A stretch of 64,000 bases of DNA from Flavobacterium suncheonense GH29-5 = DSM 17707 (GCF_000430025.1 NZ_AUCZ01000014.1:1-64000), one strand, 5' to 3'; positions 25,506 through 35,772 are shown, counted from the stretch's first letter. Made by a program: numbers and translations. The notes: generated from the sequence alone by a model not told the origin.

Positions 25506-25832
25506 CTATTTCAGTTTTTCGTTGTTGTGATGACGGTCGTGATCGCGTTTGGTTTTCAAGTCCATCTTCTTGTCGAAAGCGGCTTGCAGATCGACACCGG
25601 TCTGGTTGGCCAAACACAACACCACGAAAACCACATCGGCCAGTTCTTCGCCTAAATCTTTATTTTTATCGCTCTCCTTTTCGGATTGTTCTCCGTAACG
25701 GCGCGCAATGATTCGGGCTACTTCGCCTACTTCTTCGGTAAGCTGCGCCATGTTGGTCAGTTCGTTAAAATAGCGGACGCCGTGGTTTTTGATCCAGTTG
25801 TCTACTTCTAATTGCGCATTTTTTAAATTCAT
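25506..25832 (-). CDS. MazG-like nucleotide pyrophosphohydrolase
   Basis: 108 residues from the ATG at 25832. All-alpha NTP pyrophosphatase with the magnesium-binding EExxE-type motif LTEEVGEVAR and ELADVVFVVL. Likely hydrolyses non-canonical or excess (d)NTPs. The ATG overlaps the dtd stop by 1 nt (TGATG); a GTG one codon earlier is an alternative. Confidence 0.82.
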   Translation of the reverse strand: MNLKNAQLEVDNWIKNHGVRYFNELTNMAQLTEEVGEVARIIARRYGEQSEKESDKNKDLGEELADVVFVVLCLANQTGVDLQAAFDKKMDLKTKRDHDRHHNNEKLK

Positions 25833-26284
25833 CACTCTTTATTTTTCGTATCAATAATAATCGTCACAGGGCCGTCATTCACAAGTGCTACTTTCATGTC
25901 TGCTCCAAATTCACCGATTTGTACTTTTTTACCCAGTTCGGTTTCCATTTGCTTTACAAAACTTTCATACATCGGAATGGCAATATCCGGTTTTGATGCT
26001 TTGATATAGGAAGGCCGATTGCCCTTTTTCGTGGAAGCGTGCAGGGTAAACTGACTCACCACAATCACCTCGCCGTCGACCTCTTTAACAGAAAGATTCA
26101 TCACTCCGTTTTCATCGCCAAAAATGCGGAGGTTGGCAATTTTTGCCGCTAACCAATTGCGATCTTCCTGCGAGGAAGCGTCTTCAATGCCCACCAAAAT
26201 CAGGAGGCCTTTTTTAATTTCGGCGACTTTTTTTCCTTCAATGGTTACAGATGCTTCGGAAACTCTTTGTATTACAGCTTTCAA
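25832..26284 (-). CDS. dtd: D-aminoacyl-tRNA deacylase
   Basis: Hydrolyses D-amino acids from mischarged tRNA. 150 residues, normal length. Catalytic SQFTLHA block at about 80-86 and the cis-Gly-Pro motif NDGPVTIIID near residue 140, both diagnostic of DTD. Lies 15 bp after rsgA in a compact operon with mazG-like and aroA. Confidence 0.93.
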   Translation of the reverse strand: MKAVIQRVSEASVTIEGKKVAEIKKGLLILVGIEDASSQEDRNWLAAKIANLRIFGDENGVMNLSVKEVDGEVIVVSQFTLHASTKKGNRPSYIKASKPDIAIPMYESFVKQMETELGKKVQIGEFGADMKVALVNDGPVTIIIDTKNKE

Positions 26285-26299
26285 GGATTGAATTAAAAT

Positions 26300-27280
26300 T
26301 TAGGATTGTCTTGTTTCGTCACTGGCTTTGCGGTCTGCCGCGTAATCGTCGCCGCGGTAATTTTCATCGTCGCCTTCTAAAATCTGCAGGTAACTTTTGT
26401 AACGCGACCAGGCGATTTCATCTTTTTCCAACGCGGCTTTCACGGCACAATGCGGCTCTTCTTTGTGCAGGCAGTTGTTGAATTTACACTGGTCTTTCAA
26501 GGCGAAAAATTCCGGAAAATAATCGCCTATTTCCTGTTTTTCCATGTCGACAATCCCGAAACCGCGAATTCCCGGGGTATCGATAATTTTGGCGCCGAAC
26601 GACAAATCGAACATTTCGGCAAAAGTAGTCGTATGCTGTCCTTGCTGATGTTGCTCGGAGATCTCTTTTGTTTTGAGATTCAGTGTCGGTTCCAAAGCAT
26701 TGACTAAAGTCGATTTTCCTACACCGGAATGGCCTGAAAACATCGAAACTTTACCTTTCATCATAGCTTTCAGCTCCTCCAATCCTTTGTTTTGCTGGGC
26801 CGAAACCCGCAAACATTTATACCCGATTTGCGAATAAATGTATTGCAGATAAAGCTGTTCGTCTAAGGTCGCTTCGTCGTAGGTGTCGATCTTGTTGAAA
26901 ATCAAAACCGCTTCTATTCCGTAGGCTTCGGCAGTGACTAAAAAACGGTCGATGAAGCTCGTAGTGGTTGGCGGATTGTTAATCGTCACCAAAAGAAATA
27001 CAACATCAATATTGGTGGCGATAATATGGGTTTGTTTCGACAGGTTCACCGATTTTCGGACGATGTAATTTTTACGGTCGTGAATGTTGGTGATTACTCC
27101 GGTAGTCACATCGGCCGTATCCTCCAGTTCATAATCGACTATATCGCCAACGGCAATCGGATTGGTGCTTTTGATCCCTTTCATGCGGAATTTCCCCTTG
27201 ATGCGGCATTCTAAAAAATTGCCTGCTTCGGTTTTTACGGTATACCAGCTTCCGGTTGATTTATAAACTGTTCCTGTCAT
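26300..27280 (-). CDS. rsgA: Ribosome small-subunit-dependent GTPase A
   Basis: Late 30S assembly GTPase. 326 residues from the ATG at 27280: an OB-fold N-terminus (MTGTVYKSTGSWY), a circularly permuted GTPase with IFNKIDTYD (G4) before GHSGVGKST (G1, about 178), and a C-terminal zinc-binding CKFNNCLHKEEPHC. A -7 box TATCTTTG at 27293-27286 lies only 5 nt before this ATG and excludes the longer frame to 27307. A transcript from it would be nearly leaderless. Confidence 0.93.
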   Translation of the reverse strand: MTGTVYKSTGSWYTVKTEAGNFLECRIKGKFRMKGIKSTNPIAVGDIVDYELEDTADVTTGVITNIHDRKNYIVRKSVNLSKQTHIIATNIDVVFLLVTINNPPTTTSFIDRFLVTAEAYGIEAVLIFNKIDTYDEATLDEQLYLQYIYSQIGYKCLRVSAQQNKGLEELKAMMKGKVSMFSGHSGVGKSTLVNALEPTLNLKTKEISEQHQQGQHTTTFAEMFDLSFGAKIIDTPGIRGFGIVDMEKQEIGDYFPEFFALKDQCKFNNCLHKEEPHCAVKAALEKDEIAWSRYKSYLQILEGDDENYRGDDYAADRKASDETRQS

Positions 27281-27311
27281 GAGTGCAAAGATATAATTTC
27301 TGAACAAAGCA

Positions 27312-28397
27312 TTATTTCTCCCGAATCACTTTTTCCTGATGGCTGATACTCTCCTGATGCACCGCTTTAAACAGTTTCAGAATGAATTCCTCGCTCAGTC
27401 CTTTCTGTTCGCCTTCCTCAATCATTTTTTCCAGAATCTGATGCCAACGGGTGCTTTGCAAAACGGCCACGTTCTTTTCCTTTTTAAGCAAGCCGATCTG
27501 TTCGGCCACTTTCATGCGCTTGGCCAGTATATTGATGATTTTGCTGTCTATTTCGTCAATTTGGGCGCGCAATCCGGCTAATTTCTGATTGTAATCATCG
27601 GCATCATCGGTGGCTTTGCGGATTTTTAAATCGATGAAAATCTGCTTTAAAGCGTCCGGGGTAACCTGTTGTGCGGCATCGCTCCAAGCCTTATCGGGAT
27701 TGCAATGGGTTTCAATCATCAAACCATCGTAATTCAGGTCTAAAGCTTGCTGCGACACTTCTAAAATCATATCCCGTCTGCCCGATATATGCGACGGATC
27801 GCAAATAAGCGGCAGATCCGGAAAACGGCTTTGTAATTCGATGGCCAACTGCCATTCGGGAATGTTGCGGTATTTCGTTTTCTCGTAGGTTGAAAATCCT
27901 CTGTGAATGACACCCAGTTTTTTAATTCCGGCATTGTACAAGCGCTCCAAACCGCCTAACCACAAGGAAAGGTCTGGATTGACCGGGTTTTTCAACAGGA
28001 CAATTTTATCGGTATTTTTTAAAGCATCGGCAATTTCCTGCACCGCAAACGGATTCACCGTAGTACGGGCACCAATCCATAAAACGTCAATGTCGTGTTC
28101 CAATGCTAATTTTACGTGTTGCGCATTGGCCACTTCCACGGCAAGCAACAGCCCTGTTTCTGCTTTGGCTTTTTGCAGCCACTTCAGCCCGATTTCCCCA
28201 ACGCCTTCAAATCCGCCCGGACGGGTTCTCGGTTTCCAGATTCCTGCTCTGAAAATAGATACATCCGAATCTTTCAGTTCGCGGGCAACGGCCAAAACCT
28301 GCTCCTCGGTTTCCGCACTGCAGGGGCCGGCAATTACTAACGGATGGGACAACTGAAAAGCCTCCAGCCAGTTACGCATTGATTTATTGTTTTCCAT
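27312..28397 (-). CDS. Bifunctional DAHP synthase / chorismate mutase (type II)
   Basis: First step of the shikimate pathway fused to chorismate mutase. 361 residues: a KDO8P-synthase-like DAHP synthase (about 1-262) with VIAGPCSAET, GIWKPRTRPGGFEG and LICDPSHISGRRD, then an AroQ-type chorismate mutase helix bundle (about 268-361) with LRAQIDEIDSKIINILAKRM. The mutase domain may also mediate feedback control, as in other such fusions. aroA is nearby on the same strand. Confidence 0.92.
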   Translation of the reverse strand: MENNKSMRNWLEAFQLSHPLVIAGPCSAETEEQVLAVARELKDSDVSIFRAGIWKPRTRPGGFEGVGEIGLKWLQKAKAETGLLLAVEVANAQHVKLALEHDIDVLWIGARTTVNPFAVQEIADALKNTDKIVLLKNPVNPDLSLWLGGLERLYNAGIKKLGVIHRGFSTYEKTKYRNIPEWQLAIELQSRFPDLPLICDPSHISGRRDMILEVSQQALDLNYDGLMIETHCNPDKAWSDAAQQVTPDALKQIFIDLKIRKATDDADDYNQKLAGLRAQIDEIDSKIINILAKRMKVAEQIGLLKKEKNVAVLQSTRWHQILEKMIEEGEQKGLSEEFILKLFKAVHQESISHQEKVIREK

Positions 28398-28404
28398 ACG
28401 GCTA

Positions 28405-28433
28405 CAAAATTAGGCTTTGCGGAGGAATTTCAA
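28405..28433 (-). promoter_or_regulatory. Promoter of DAHP synthase/chorismate mutase gene
   Basis: Minus-strand TAATTTTG (28412-28405) with TTG (28433-28431) and an 18-nt spacer. The predicted start falls at or next to the ATG at 28397, so the mRNA may be leaderless. Confidence 0.65.
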
Positions 28434-28608
28434 GCAAAAAAATCCCGATAAATGATTCCGATTGGCTATTCCGGAGTAGATTTAAGATTTCAGCATATCC
28501 CAACCAAATTACTTCAGGATTTTGAAGAGTCGTGTTTCGTTGTGACAATTGTAAAAATTATTGGTTTTATTTAAACATTTCGGTTTCCGAAACATTCATT
28601 TATTTTGT

Positions 28609-28616
28609 TACTTTTG
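28609..28616 (+). promoter_or_regulatory. gldA -7 box
   Basis: TACTTTTG fits TAnnTTTG, 16 nt before the gldA ATG. No clear -33 TTG. The rest of 28434-28608 shows no ORF or structure that I can support. Confidence 0.5.
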
Positions 28617-28632
28617 CTTCAAATCGCGAATT

Positions 28633-29532
28633 ATGTCTATTGAAGTTCAGAATATTTCCAAAAATTACGGCCAGCAGAAAGCACTGGACAGCGTATCATT
28701 TTCAGTAAAAAAAGGGGAAATCGTTGATTTTTTAGGTCCGAACGGCGCCGGAAAATCGACTCTGATGAAAATTTTAACCACCTATCTTACTGCCGATGAA
28801 GGAACGGCTTCCGTAAACGGACACAATGTGGCCGATTCGCAAAAAGATGTGCAAAAATCAGTAGGTTATCTGCCGGAGCACAACCCTTTGTATCTGGATT
28901 TGTACGTTAAAGAATATCTGGCTTTTAATGCCGATGTGTACAAAGTTGCCAAATCCCGTATTGACGAAGTGGTTGCTCTTACCGGACTAACTCCGGAAAG
29001 TCATAAAAAAATCGGAGAACTTTCGAAAGGTTACCGTCAGCGTGTAGGCTTGGCTACGGCCTTGCTGCACAATCCGGAAGTCCTTATTTTAGACGAACCC
29101 ACAACGGGTCTGGACCCGAATCAGTTGGTGGAAATCCGTGATTTGATTAAGAATATCGGAAAAGACAAAACGGTTTTCCTTTCCACACACATCATGCAGG
29201 AAGTGGAAGCGATTTGCGACCGCGTGATCATCATCAACAATGGTAAAATTGTTACGGACAAAAACCTGGAAAAATTAGTTACCGAAGTGGAAGAACAGGT
29301 AATCGAAGTGGAATTTGACCAACCAATTACCGAAGAAATCCTAGCCGAACTTCCTCAGATTCACAGCTATAAAAACATTCAGAACAACATCTGGGAGCTG
29401 ACTTTTAAAACCGAAGAAGACATGCGTCCGAACGTTTTCGACTTCGCACAAAACAAAAGTTTACGCACACTTCAGCTTACTTTGAAAAGCAAAAACCTGG
29501 AACAGATTTTCCGCGAAAAAACCAAAAAATAA
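28633..29532 (+). CDS. gldA: Gliding-motility ABC transporter ATP-binding protein GldA
   Basis: ATPase of the GldA-GldF-GldG transporter of gliding Bacteroidota. 299 residues from the ATG at 28633. Walker A GPNGAGKST at 35-43, signature LSKGYRQRVG at about 134, Walker B LILDEPTTGLDP at about 155 and a switch His in STHIMQEVE. The C-terminal domain, about 220-299, is as in GldA. gldF and gldG are not adjacent, as is common. The longer frame from 28561 would overlap the -7 box. Confidence 0.88.
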   Translation: MSIEVQNISKNYGQQKALDSVSFSVKKGEIVDFLGPNGAGKSTLMKILTTYLTADEGTASVNGHNVADSQKDVQKSVGYLPEHNPLYLDLYVKEYLAFNADVYKVAKSRIDEVVALTGLTPESHKKIGELSKGYRQRVGLATALLHNPEVLILDEPTTGLDPNQLVEIRDLIKNIGKDKTVFLSTHIMQEVEAICDRVIIINNGKIVTDKNLEKLVTEVEEQVIEVEFDQPITEEILAELPQIHSYKNIQNNIWELTFKTEEDMRPNVFDFAQNKSLRTLQLTLKSKNLEQIFREKTKK

Positions 29533-29536
29533 CCGA

Positions 29537-30277
29537 TTAAGGGTAAACAATGTGGCCGGTGTAATGCTGTGTTACGTTTACCGTTTCCGGATGGTTTAAC
29601 AGAACTAAATTTCCGTTGCTGTAAATATCCCCTTCAACCTTCAGAAGCGGTTTTAAAATCATATCGTTAGAGCTTCGTTGGAACACCTGTATGTTATTGG
29701 CTTCCAGATTTCCGCCTTCAAAACGCGGGTCGCCACCGTAAAAATTCACCACTACATTTTCAGCATTTCCCCGAATTCGGAAAATCGTGGTATTGTTGTT
29801 TTCCACCACTAACTGCTGGCAGTTTACTTCCATTGTAAAAATGTTCGACGCGGTCTTTCCATAAAGTCCCTGCTGAAGGGTTAATTCCGGGAAATTCAAC
29901 ACTCCGTTTGAAGAAACATTAAATTGGGACGCGGAATAGATTTTTTTTAAATCCGGAACCGTTACCGTGGCTTTTACCGGTTGCACCGTTCCCAAACTAC
30001 ATTCCAAATTGTTTTTTACATATAGTATGTTATCCGAAACCCGGGCTTCCATTTCGTCCATGACATTTTCGCCGGCGGAAAGCGTCACCGAAATTTCCGT
30101 TCCTTGCTGAACCACCAACTCCACACCTTCACTAATGTTAATTTGTTCAAAAAAGGGAACTTCCTGAACAACTGTAATGCTATTTCCGGCTTCGCGATAA
30201 CAGGCCGGCATGAGTTCCGAACTGCAAGAACACAGCAAAAACAAAGTGACAACCGCAAAAAATAATTTTCTCATCAT
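29537..30277 (-). CDS. GIN-domain (DUF2807) lipoprotein
   Basis: 246 residues with a lipobox region LLCSC near residue 18, then a head GIN / putative auto-transporter adhesin domain. The domain is a beta-helix of short repeats containing FEQINISEGVELVVQQG and the later NVVVNFYGGDPRFEGGNLEA. Likely at the outer membrane or in the periplasm; ligand unknown. It starts 2 bp after the stop of the PagL-like gene, so the two form an operon. It converges with gldA (4 bp apart). Confidence 0.8.
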   Translation of the reverse strand: MMRKLFFAVVTLFLLCSCSSELMPACYREAGNSITVVQEVPFFEQINISEGVELVVQQGTEISVTLSAGENVMDEMEARVSDNILYVKNNLECSLGTVQPVKATVTVPDLKKIYSASQFNVSSNGVLNFPELTLQQGLYGKTASNIFTMEVNCQQLVVENNNTTIFRIRGNAENVVVNFYGGDPRFEGGNLEANNIQVFQRSSNDMILKPLLKVEGDIYSNGNLVLLNHPETVNVTQHYTGHIVYP

Positions 30278-30279
30278 CT

Positions 30280-31371
30280 TTATAATCTTAACCCGACACC
30301 AAATTCAATCGCTTCCGCTCTGGAAATATGCGTTTTCAGGCTCACACCTGCCGAAATATTTTTGGTTATATAGTATTTCGCTCCCAAGCGCTGATACACT
30401 TTTCCAAACTTATTGGACGGATCGTACACATAATAGCCCATTTGCGTATCTATCGCTAATTTATTGATAAAAAGTTCATGTCCGGCAAAAACACCGACTC
30501 TTCGGTAATCCGCATTCGGGTCGTGATGCAGTTCAAAATAGGCAATCGCTTCATATCGGATAAATTCCCGCAGATACTCCATCCAGAAAACATCGGCACC
30601 GAACTGCAAGGCACTTTTCTGATTGATACGCTTGTCTACATACAACGAGGCCACGTAAAACGGATACTGCCCGCTGTTGATCACATCACTTTCATTCACA
30701 CCGGTCCGGAATACGGCATTGTAACGGAGCGGTTCCGTAAATTTCTCTTTTTCATGCGGAATATACGCAACAGAATCTTTGGTAACCAACTCGTAATTCA
30801 GCCCTATGTTAAACGCAATGGTGTTGGTACTGGTGTTCGGCGCGTGCAAATTAGCGTTGGAATGGTGCACGAAATTCATTCCCGCCTGCACACCAAGCCC
30901 TTTCCAGATGTTCGGCTTGTGATAATTGAGCATAAAATAAGTCGAAGGCATATAATGCATCCCGTAGGCCTGATTTCGGTAGTTCGTTTCCCGGTCGTAC
31001 GGATTGGTATTATACGCAATCCCTTGACCGACACGCAATTGCAACCTTCTGTTTAAAAAATAAAAATTAAAATGACCGTACAAGCCGTACAGATTCCCCA
31101 ACTCGGGATTTTTATTGTCCTGATACTGAAAAGAAAGTCCGTAATCCGGATAATTGTACCAGGCTTCCCATTTTTGGGAACCAAAGGTTTTGCGGTTGAA
31201 ACTGATGATGCCTCCTTCCGGATGACCTTTAATCAAATGCAGGATATTGGTGTGATGCGGCAGAATACTCCCGTAGAAATAGCTGGCATCTATCGAATAT
31301 TGTTTCAGGTTTTTTTCCTGAGCCAACAACGAAAGTGAAAAAAAGACAAAAACGTAGGGTAAAAATCGCAT
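30280..31371 (-). CDS. Acyloxyacyl hydrolase / PagL-like lipid A deacylase
   Basis: 363 residues with a signal peptide (ending SLLAQ) and an outer-membrane beta-barrel. The PagL-type catalytic pair is seen in FVHHSNANLHAPN (His-Ser, with Asn nearby). A long N-terminal region, about 20-140, exceeds the short proteobacterial PagL, as in other Bacteroidota members. Predicted to remove the 3-O acyl chain from lipid A; activity is inferred from the family. A -7 box TATATTTG (31399-31392) lies upstream. Confidence 0.78.
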   Translation of the reverse strand: MRFLPYVFVFFSLSLLAQEKNLKQYSIDASYFYGSILPHHTNILHLIKGHPEGGIISFNRKTFGSQKWEAWYNYPDYGLSFQYQDNKNPELGNLYGLYGHFNFYFLNRRLQLRVGQGIAYNTNPYDRETNYRNQAYGMHYMPSTYFMLNYHKPNIWKGLGVQAGMNFVHHSNANLHAPNTSTNTIAFNIGLNYELVTKDSVAYIPHEKEKFTEPLRYNAVFRTGVNESDVINSGQYPFYVASLYVDKRINQKSALQFGADVFWMEYLREFIRYEAIAYFELHHDPNADYRRVGVFAGHELFINKLAIDTQMGYYVYDPSNKFGKVYQRLGAKYYITKNISAGVSLKTHISRAEAIEFGVGLRL

Positions 31372-31422
31372 TGTGTTTTTTGAAAATCAGGCAAATATAA
31401 GAGAATATTCTTCCTCTGAAAA

Positions 31423-31457
31423 CAAAAAAAACCGATTTGAAATTTCAAATCGGTTTG
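31423..31457 (-). terminator. Intrinsic terminator, perfect palindrome stem
   Basis: ACCGATTTGAAA and TTTCAAATCGGT form a perfect 24-nt palindrome (31431-31454), followed on the minus strand by eight T. It terminates the small exported protein gene. Confidence 0.88.
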
Positions 31458-31476
31458 TACATACTGTATAATTTTG

Positions 31477-31911
31477 TTATCGCATCAACTCTGCATATGC
31501 TCTTTGGTCAAACTGACGGTTTTTCAACAGATAAGCGCGATGCAACTCATGGTACTCCAACACCATCACCGCCTTTACGCTTACCATAAAGTCTTTTTTC
31601 AAAACCGCATTGGCCGTTAAATTTTCAATCGTTGCCCCGTAATTTTTTACCGCGGCTTTCACAAACTTAAGTGCACTGCGTTCGTCACCGGACTCAAAAA
31701 AACAATCCGAAATCTCATAACAAATTGCCTGAGCCGTTTCTTTCTCATTTTCTTTTTCCTTTAACGCTTTTAGATAATATTTTACTGCCATTTTATAGTC
31801 CGCTTCCTGTTTGAACTTGCGGGCCGTTTCTATATTTATGATGTATTCGTTAGCCAACATGTTGGCAGTGGCAGCGAAGAAGAAAACCAGCAGGAGTAGT
31901 ATTTTTTTCAT
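31477..31911 (-). CDS. Small exported TPR-like protein
   Basis: 144 residues. Signal peptide (ending NMLANE), then helix pairs resembling one or two TPR units (ARKFKQEADYKMAVKYYLKA and AICYEISDCFFESGDERSA). No named family recognised. Monocistronic by position, with its own terminator. Function unknown. Confidence 0.68.
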   Translation of the reverse strand: MKKILLLLVFFFAATANMLANEYIINIETARKFKQEADYKMAVKYYLKALKEKENEKETAQAICYEISDCFFESGDERSALKFVKAAVKNYGATIENLTANAVLKKDFMVSVKAVMVLEYHELHRAYLLKNRQFDQRAYAELMR

Positions 31912-32037
31912 AATCGTAGCTTTTGGGGTTGTACAATTGTTGAATCCTTATAAAGATAGAAATTATTTTGAACAAAACAACATCTTTTATATAAAAAATA
32001 AACAAAATAACAAATTAAACCACGTTTTGTTACAAAA

Positions 32038-32994
32038 TTAAAAAACCTGCGAAGCGATTTGACGAATATTCTCCGATTTCCCCATCGAATAATAATGCAG
32101 TACCGGAATTCCGGCTTTCTGCAGTTCCTTACTTTGGGCGATACACCATTCGATCCCTATTTGCGAAACCGCTTCGTTGTCTTTAGCTTTCACAACTTCC
32201 ATGATTAAATCGTCCGGCAAATCCACTTTGAAACGGTGCGGAATAAGGTTGAGTTGTTTTTTGGTCGAAATCGGTTTCAGCCCCGGAATGATGGGCACCG
32301 TAATTCCCGCCGCCCGGCATTTGTCTACGAACTCAAAGAATTTTTTATTGTCGAAAAACATTTGCGTGATGATGTAATCCGCGCCGTTTTTGATTTTCTG
32401 CTTTAAGAAATAAATGTCACTGTCCAGACTCGGTGCTTCCATGTGCTTTTCAGGATAACCCGCCACACCGATACAGAAATTGGTTTTGTTGGTGTTCTGC
32501 AAATCAGCATCCAGATAAATTCCGTTGTTCAGGTTGTTGATTTGCGTAACCAGTTCCGAAGCATAGGAATGTCCTTCTTTTTCGGGTTTGAAATAGATTT
32601 CGCTTTTTACGGCATCGCCTCGTAAAGCCACTACGTTGTCAATCCCGAGAAAATCCATGTCGATTAAAAAATTCTCGGTATCTTCTTTGGTAAAACCACC
32701 ACAGAGAATATGCGGAATGGCATCTACCTGATATTTATTCTGAATCGCCGAACAAATCCCAACCGTTCCCGGACGTTTTTTTACGATTTTCTTTTCCAGC
32801 AAACCGTTGGGCAATTCTTTGAATTCATACTCCTCACGATGATAGGTCACATCAATAAAGGGCGGCTTAAATTCCATTAACGGTTCGATGTTATCAAAAA
32901 TACATTGAATATTCTGTCCTTTTAACGGTGGCAAAATCTCAAACGAGAATAGCGATTTTCCGTTGGCTTTTTCTATATGTTGGGTTACTTTCAT
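32038..32994 (-). CDS. metF: Methylenetetrahydrofolate reductase
   Basis: Reduces methylene-THF to methyl-THF, the methyl donor for methionine synthase. 318 residues, TIM barrel. Typical blocks: SFEILPPLKG at the start, IDVTYHREEYE, HILCGGFTKED, NVVALRGD and YIITQMFFDNKKFFEF. It lies 99 bp downstream of metH on the same strand and probably shares its transcript. The 99-bp spacer has pyrimidine-rich short direct repeats but no clear terminator. Confidence 0.94.
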   Translation of the reverse strand: MKVTQHIEKANGKSLFSFEILPPLKGQNIQCIFDNIEPLMEFKPPFIDVTYHREEYEFKELPNGLLEKKIVKKRPGTVGICSAIQNKYQVDAIPHILCGGFTKEDTENFLIDMDFLGIDNVVALRGDAVKSEIYFKPEKEGHSYASELVTQINNLNNGIYLDADLQNTNKTNFCIGVAGYPEKHMEAPSLDSDIYFLKQKIKNGADYIITQMFFDNKKFFEFVDKCRAAGITVPIIPGLKPISTKKQLNLIPHRFKVDLPDDLIMEVVKAKDNEAVSQIGIEWCIAQSKELQKAGIPVLHYYSMGKSENIRQIASQVF

Positions 32995-33093
32995 TTTAAA
33001 TCTTGAGTTATAAGGAATAAGAGATAAGAGACAAGTCGTGTTCTACTACATTTTACATATGCCTTGTCCCTTGTCCCTTTTCCCTCTTTACTA

Positions 33094-35772
33094 TTAATCT
33101 GCTATATTCGGATTCAGCCATTTCGCGGCGTATTCATAAGTACAGTTTCTTCTTTGGGCGTAATCGCGTACCTGATCTTCCTTTATTTTTCCGAGTCCGA
33201 AGTATTTACTTTCCGGATGTCCGAAATAGTAACCGGATACTGATGAAGCCGGCCACATCGCCATACTTTCGGTTAACGTTACGCCTATTTTTTCTTCTAC
33301 ATTTAACAAACTCCAGATAGTCGGTTTCTCCAAATGATCGGGACAAGCCGGATAGCCCGGAGCTGGGCGAATTCCTTTATATGCTTCTTTGATTAATTCT
33401 TCATTCGACAAATGTTCTTCCGAAGCATAACCCCAGATTTCCTTACGGATTTTCTCGTGTAAATATTCCGCAAAAGCTTCTGCAAAACGATCGCCCAGAG
33501 TCTTTACCATAATGGAACTGTAATCGTCGTTGGCTTCTTCAAATTCTTTGGCTTTTTCATCCACGCCGAAACCTGTTGTGACACAGAATGCGCCCATGTA
33601 ATCGGTTTTTTGCGTTTCTTTCGGCGCAATAAAATCGGCTAAGGCAATATTCGGAGCACCAACCGTTTTTTGCGATTGCTGCCGAAGTGTTAAGAACGTT
33701 TCCAACACGTTCCCGTTTTCGTCGTACAATTCAATATCATCGTCGTTCACCTGATTCGCAGGAAAAATGCCGTAGATTCCTTTGGCTTCCAACCAGTTTT
33801 CCTCTAAAAGTTGTTTCAACATTCGTTGGGCGTCTTCAAACAAAATTGTTGCTTGTTCTCCTACTATATTATCGGTTAAAATCGCTGGATATTTTCCGAA
33901 CAATTGCCAGGATTGAAAAAACGGTGTCCAATCGATATAAGGCACCAAATCTTCCAATTTTACTTCAATGGTTTTTGTCCCGATGAAGTTTGGTTTTTTA
34001 GACTGAAATGCTTCCCAATCCAACTGCAGTTTATTGGCTCTGGCTTTTTCAATGGTATGATAACTCTTTTCGCGCTGACGGTTCAAAAACGTTTCACGGA
34101 AGGCTTCGTATTCTGCACGAATTGTACTTGCGTATATTTTTTTGTCTTTATTCAGAAGATTTCCCGCTACCGTTACCGCTCTCGACGCATCATTTACATG
34201 AACTACGGTTGACTGATATTCCGGAGCAATTTTCACGGCGGTATGAGCTCGCGAAGTCGTTGCGCCACCAATCATGATTGGGATTTTGATGTCGCGTTTG
34301 TCCATTTCTTTGGCCAAATACACCATTTCGTCCAACGAAGGCGTAATCAATCCGCTTAAACCGATGATATCTACCTTTTCCGTCACAGCCGTTTCGATAA
34401 TTTTCTCCGGTGGCACCATCACCCCTAAATCAATGATTTCAAAATTGTTACAGGCCAACACAACGGAGACAATATTTTTGCCAATATCGTGCACGTCGCC
34501 TTTTACCGTTGCCATCAGGACTTTTCCGGCGGAAGTAGTGGTTCCGTCTTTTTCCGCTTCTATATAAGGGAGCAGATAGGCCACCGCTTTTTTCATCACC
34601 CGTGCGGATTTGACTACCTGAGGCAGGAACATCTTACCGGTTCCGAACAAATCGCCCACCACGTTCATCCCGGCCATCAGATTGATTTCGATGACTTCGA
34701 TGGGTCGTGTGACCAATTGGCGTGCTTCTTCCACATCTGCTTCGATAAACTCGTCGATGCCTTTCACCAAAGCGTGTGTGATTCGGTCCTGCAACGAACC
34801 GTTTCGCCACTCCTGCACGGCTTTTTCATGGGATTTTGCATCGCTTTTATAACTTTCGGCTAATTCCAGAAGGCGTTCGGTCGCATCGTCGCGTCGGTCT
34901 AATAAAACGTCTTCGACATATTCCAATAAAACAGGATCGATTTCGTCGTACACTTCCAGCATTTCCGGATTCACAATTCCCATCGTCATTCCGTGTTGGA
35001 TCGCATGATACAGGAACGCGGAATGCATCGCTTCACGTACTTTATCATTCCCTCGGAACGAGAACGAAACATTACTCACCCCGCCAGAAATATTGGCATA
35101 CGGCAGGTTTTCACGAATCCATTTGGTGGCTAAGAAGAAATCCAGCGCATTACGACGGTGTTCTTCCATACCGGTAGCAACTGGAAAAATATTCGGGTCG
35201 AAAATGATGTCTTCTGCCGGGAAATTAATTTCGTTGACTAAGATGTCGTACGAACGCTTACAGATTTCGATACGGCGATCGTAAGTATCTGCCTGACCGA
35301 CCTCATCGAAAGCCATCACGATAACGGCAGCTCCGTAGCGTTTTACCAATTTTGCATGATGCAAAAAGGCTTCTTTTCCTTCTTTTAAACTGATGGAATT
35401 CACCACACATTTCCCCTGTGCGACTTTCAAACCTGCCTCGATGATTTCCCATTTGGAACTGTCGATCATTACAGGCACGCGGGAAATATCAGGTTCGGAA
35501 GCAATCAGGTTTAGGAATTTGGTCATCGCATAAACGCCGTCCAACATTCCTTCGTCCATGTTGATGTCGATGATTTGCGCACCACCTTCCACCTGGGCGC
35601 GGGCAATATCCAATGCTTCTTCGTATTTCTCTTCTTTGATTAAACGCAGGAATTTTCGCGAACCGGTTACATTGGTGCGCTCGCCTACGTTTACGAAATT
35701 GGTTTCGGGCGTTACGATTAACGGTTCTAATCCCGATAGTTTTAAATATTTGTTACAAGCTCCTTCACTCAT
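33094..35772 (-). CDS. metH: Cobalamin-dependent methionine synthase, C-terminal modules
   Basis: 892 residues from the ATG at 35772. It has the methyl-THF (pterin)-binding barrel (about 10-290, [18 protein letters not shown]), the cobalamin cap and binding domains (about 320-560, with GDVHDIGKN carrying the cobalt-ligating His at about 428) and the SAM-binding reactivation domain (about 570-892, [12 protein letters not shown]). The homocysteine module is encoded by the separate upstream gene. The stop and start overlap by 1 nt (TAATG), so this is a split two-gene enzyme, not a frameshift. Confidence 0.93.
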   Translation of the reverse strand: MSEGACNKYLKLSGLEPLIVTPETNFVNVGERTNVTGSRKFLRLIKEEKYEEALDIARAQVEGGAQIIDINMDEGMLDGVYAMTKFLNLIASEPDISRVPVMIDSSKWEIIEAGLKVAQGKCVVNSISLKEGKEAFLHHAKLVKRYGAAVIVMAFDEVGQADTYDRRIEICKRSYDILVNEINFPAEDIIFDPNIFPVATGMEEHRRNALDFFLATKWIRENLPYANISGGVSNVSFSFRGNDKVREAMHSAFLYHAIQHGMTMGIVNPEMLEVYDEIDPVLLEYVEDVLLDRRDDATERLLELAESYKSDAKSHEKAVQEWRNGSLQDRITHALVKGIDEFIEADVEEARQLVTRPIEVIEINLMAGMNVVGDLFGTGKMFLPQVVKSARVMKKAVAYLLPYIEAEKDGTTTSAGKVLMATVKGDVHDIGKNIVSVVLACNNFEIIDLGVMVPPEKIIETAVTEKVDIIGLSGLITPSLDEMVYLAKEMDKRDIKIPIMIGGATTSRAHTAVKIAPEYQSTVVHVNDASRAVTVAGNLLNKDKKIYASTIRAEYEAFRETFLNRQREKSYHTIEKARANKLQLDWEAFQSKKPNFIGTKTIEVKLEDLVPYIDWTPFFQSWQLFGKYPAILTDNIVGEQATILFEDAQRMLKQLLEENWLEAKGIYGIFPANQVNDDDIELYDENGNVLETFLTLRQQSQKTVGAPNIALADFIAPKETQKTDYMGAFCVTTGFGVDEKAKEFEEANDDYSSIMVKTLGDRFAEAFAEYLHEKIRKEIWGYASEEHLSNEELIKEAYKGIRPAPGYPACPDHLEKPTIWSLLNVEEKIGVTLTESMAMWPASSVSGYYFGHPESKYFGLGKIKEDQVRDYAQRRNCTYEYAAKWLNPNIAD

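Noticed and set aside
33001..33090. Short pyrimidine-rich repeats (TTGTCCC and AGAGATAAGAGACAAG) between metF and metH
   Set aside because: Low-complexity, imperfect and without a stem or T tract. No supportable function beyond spacer DNA.
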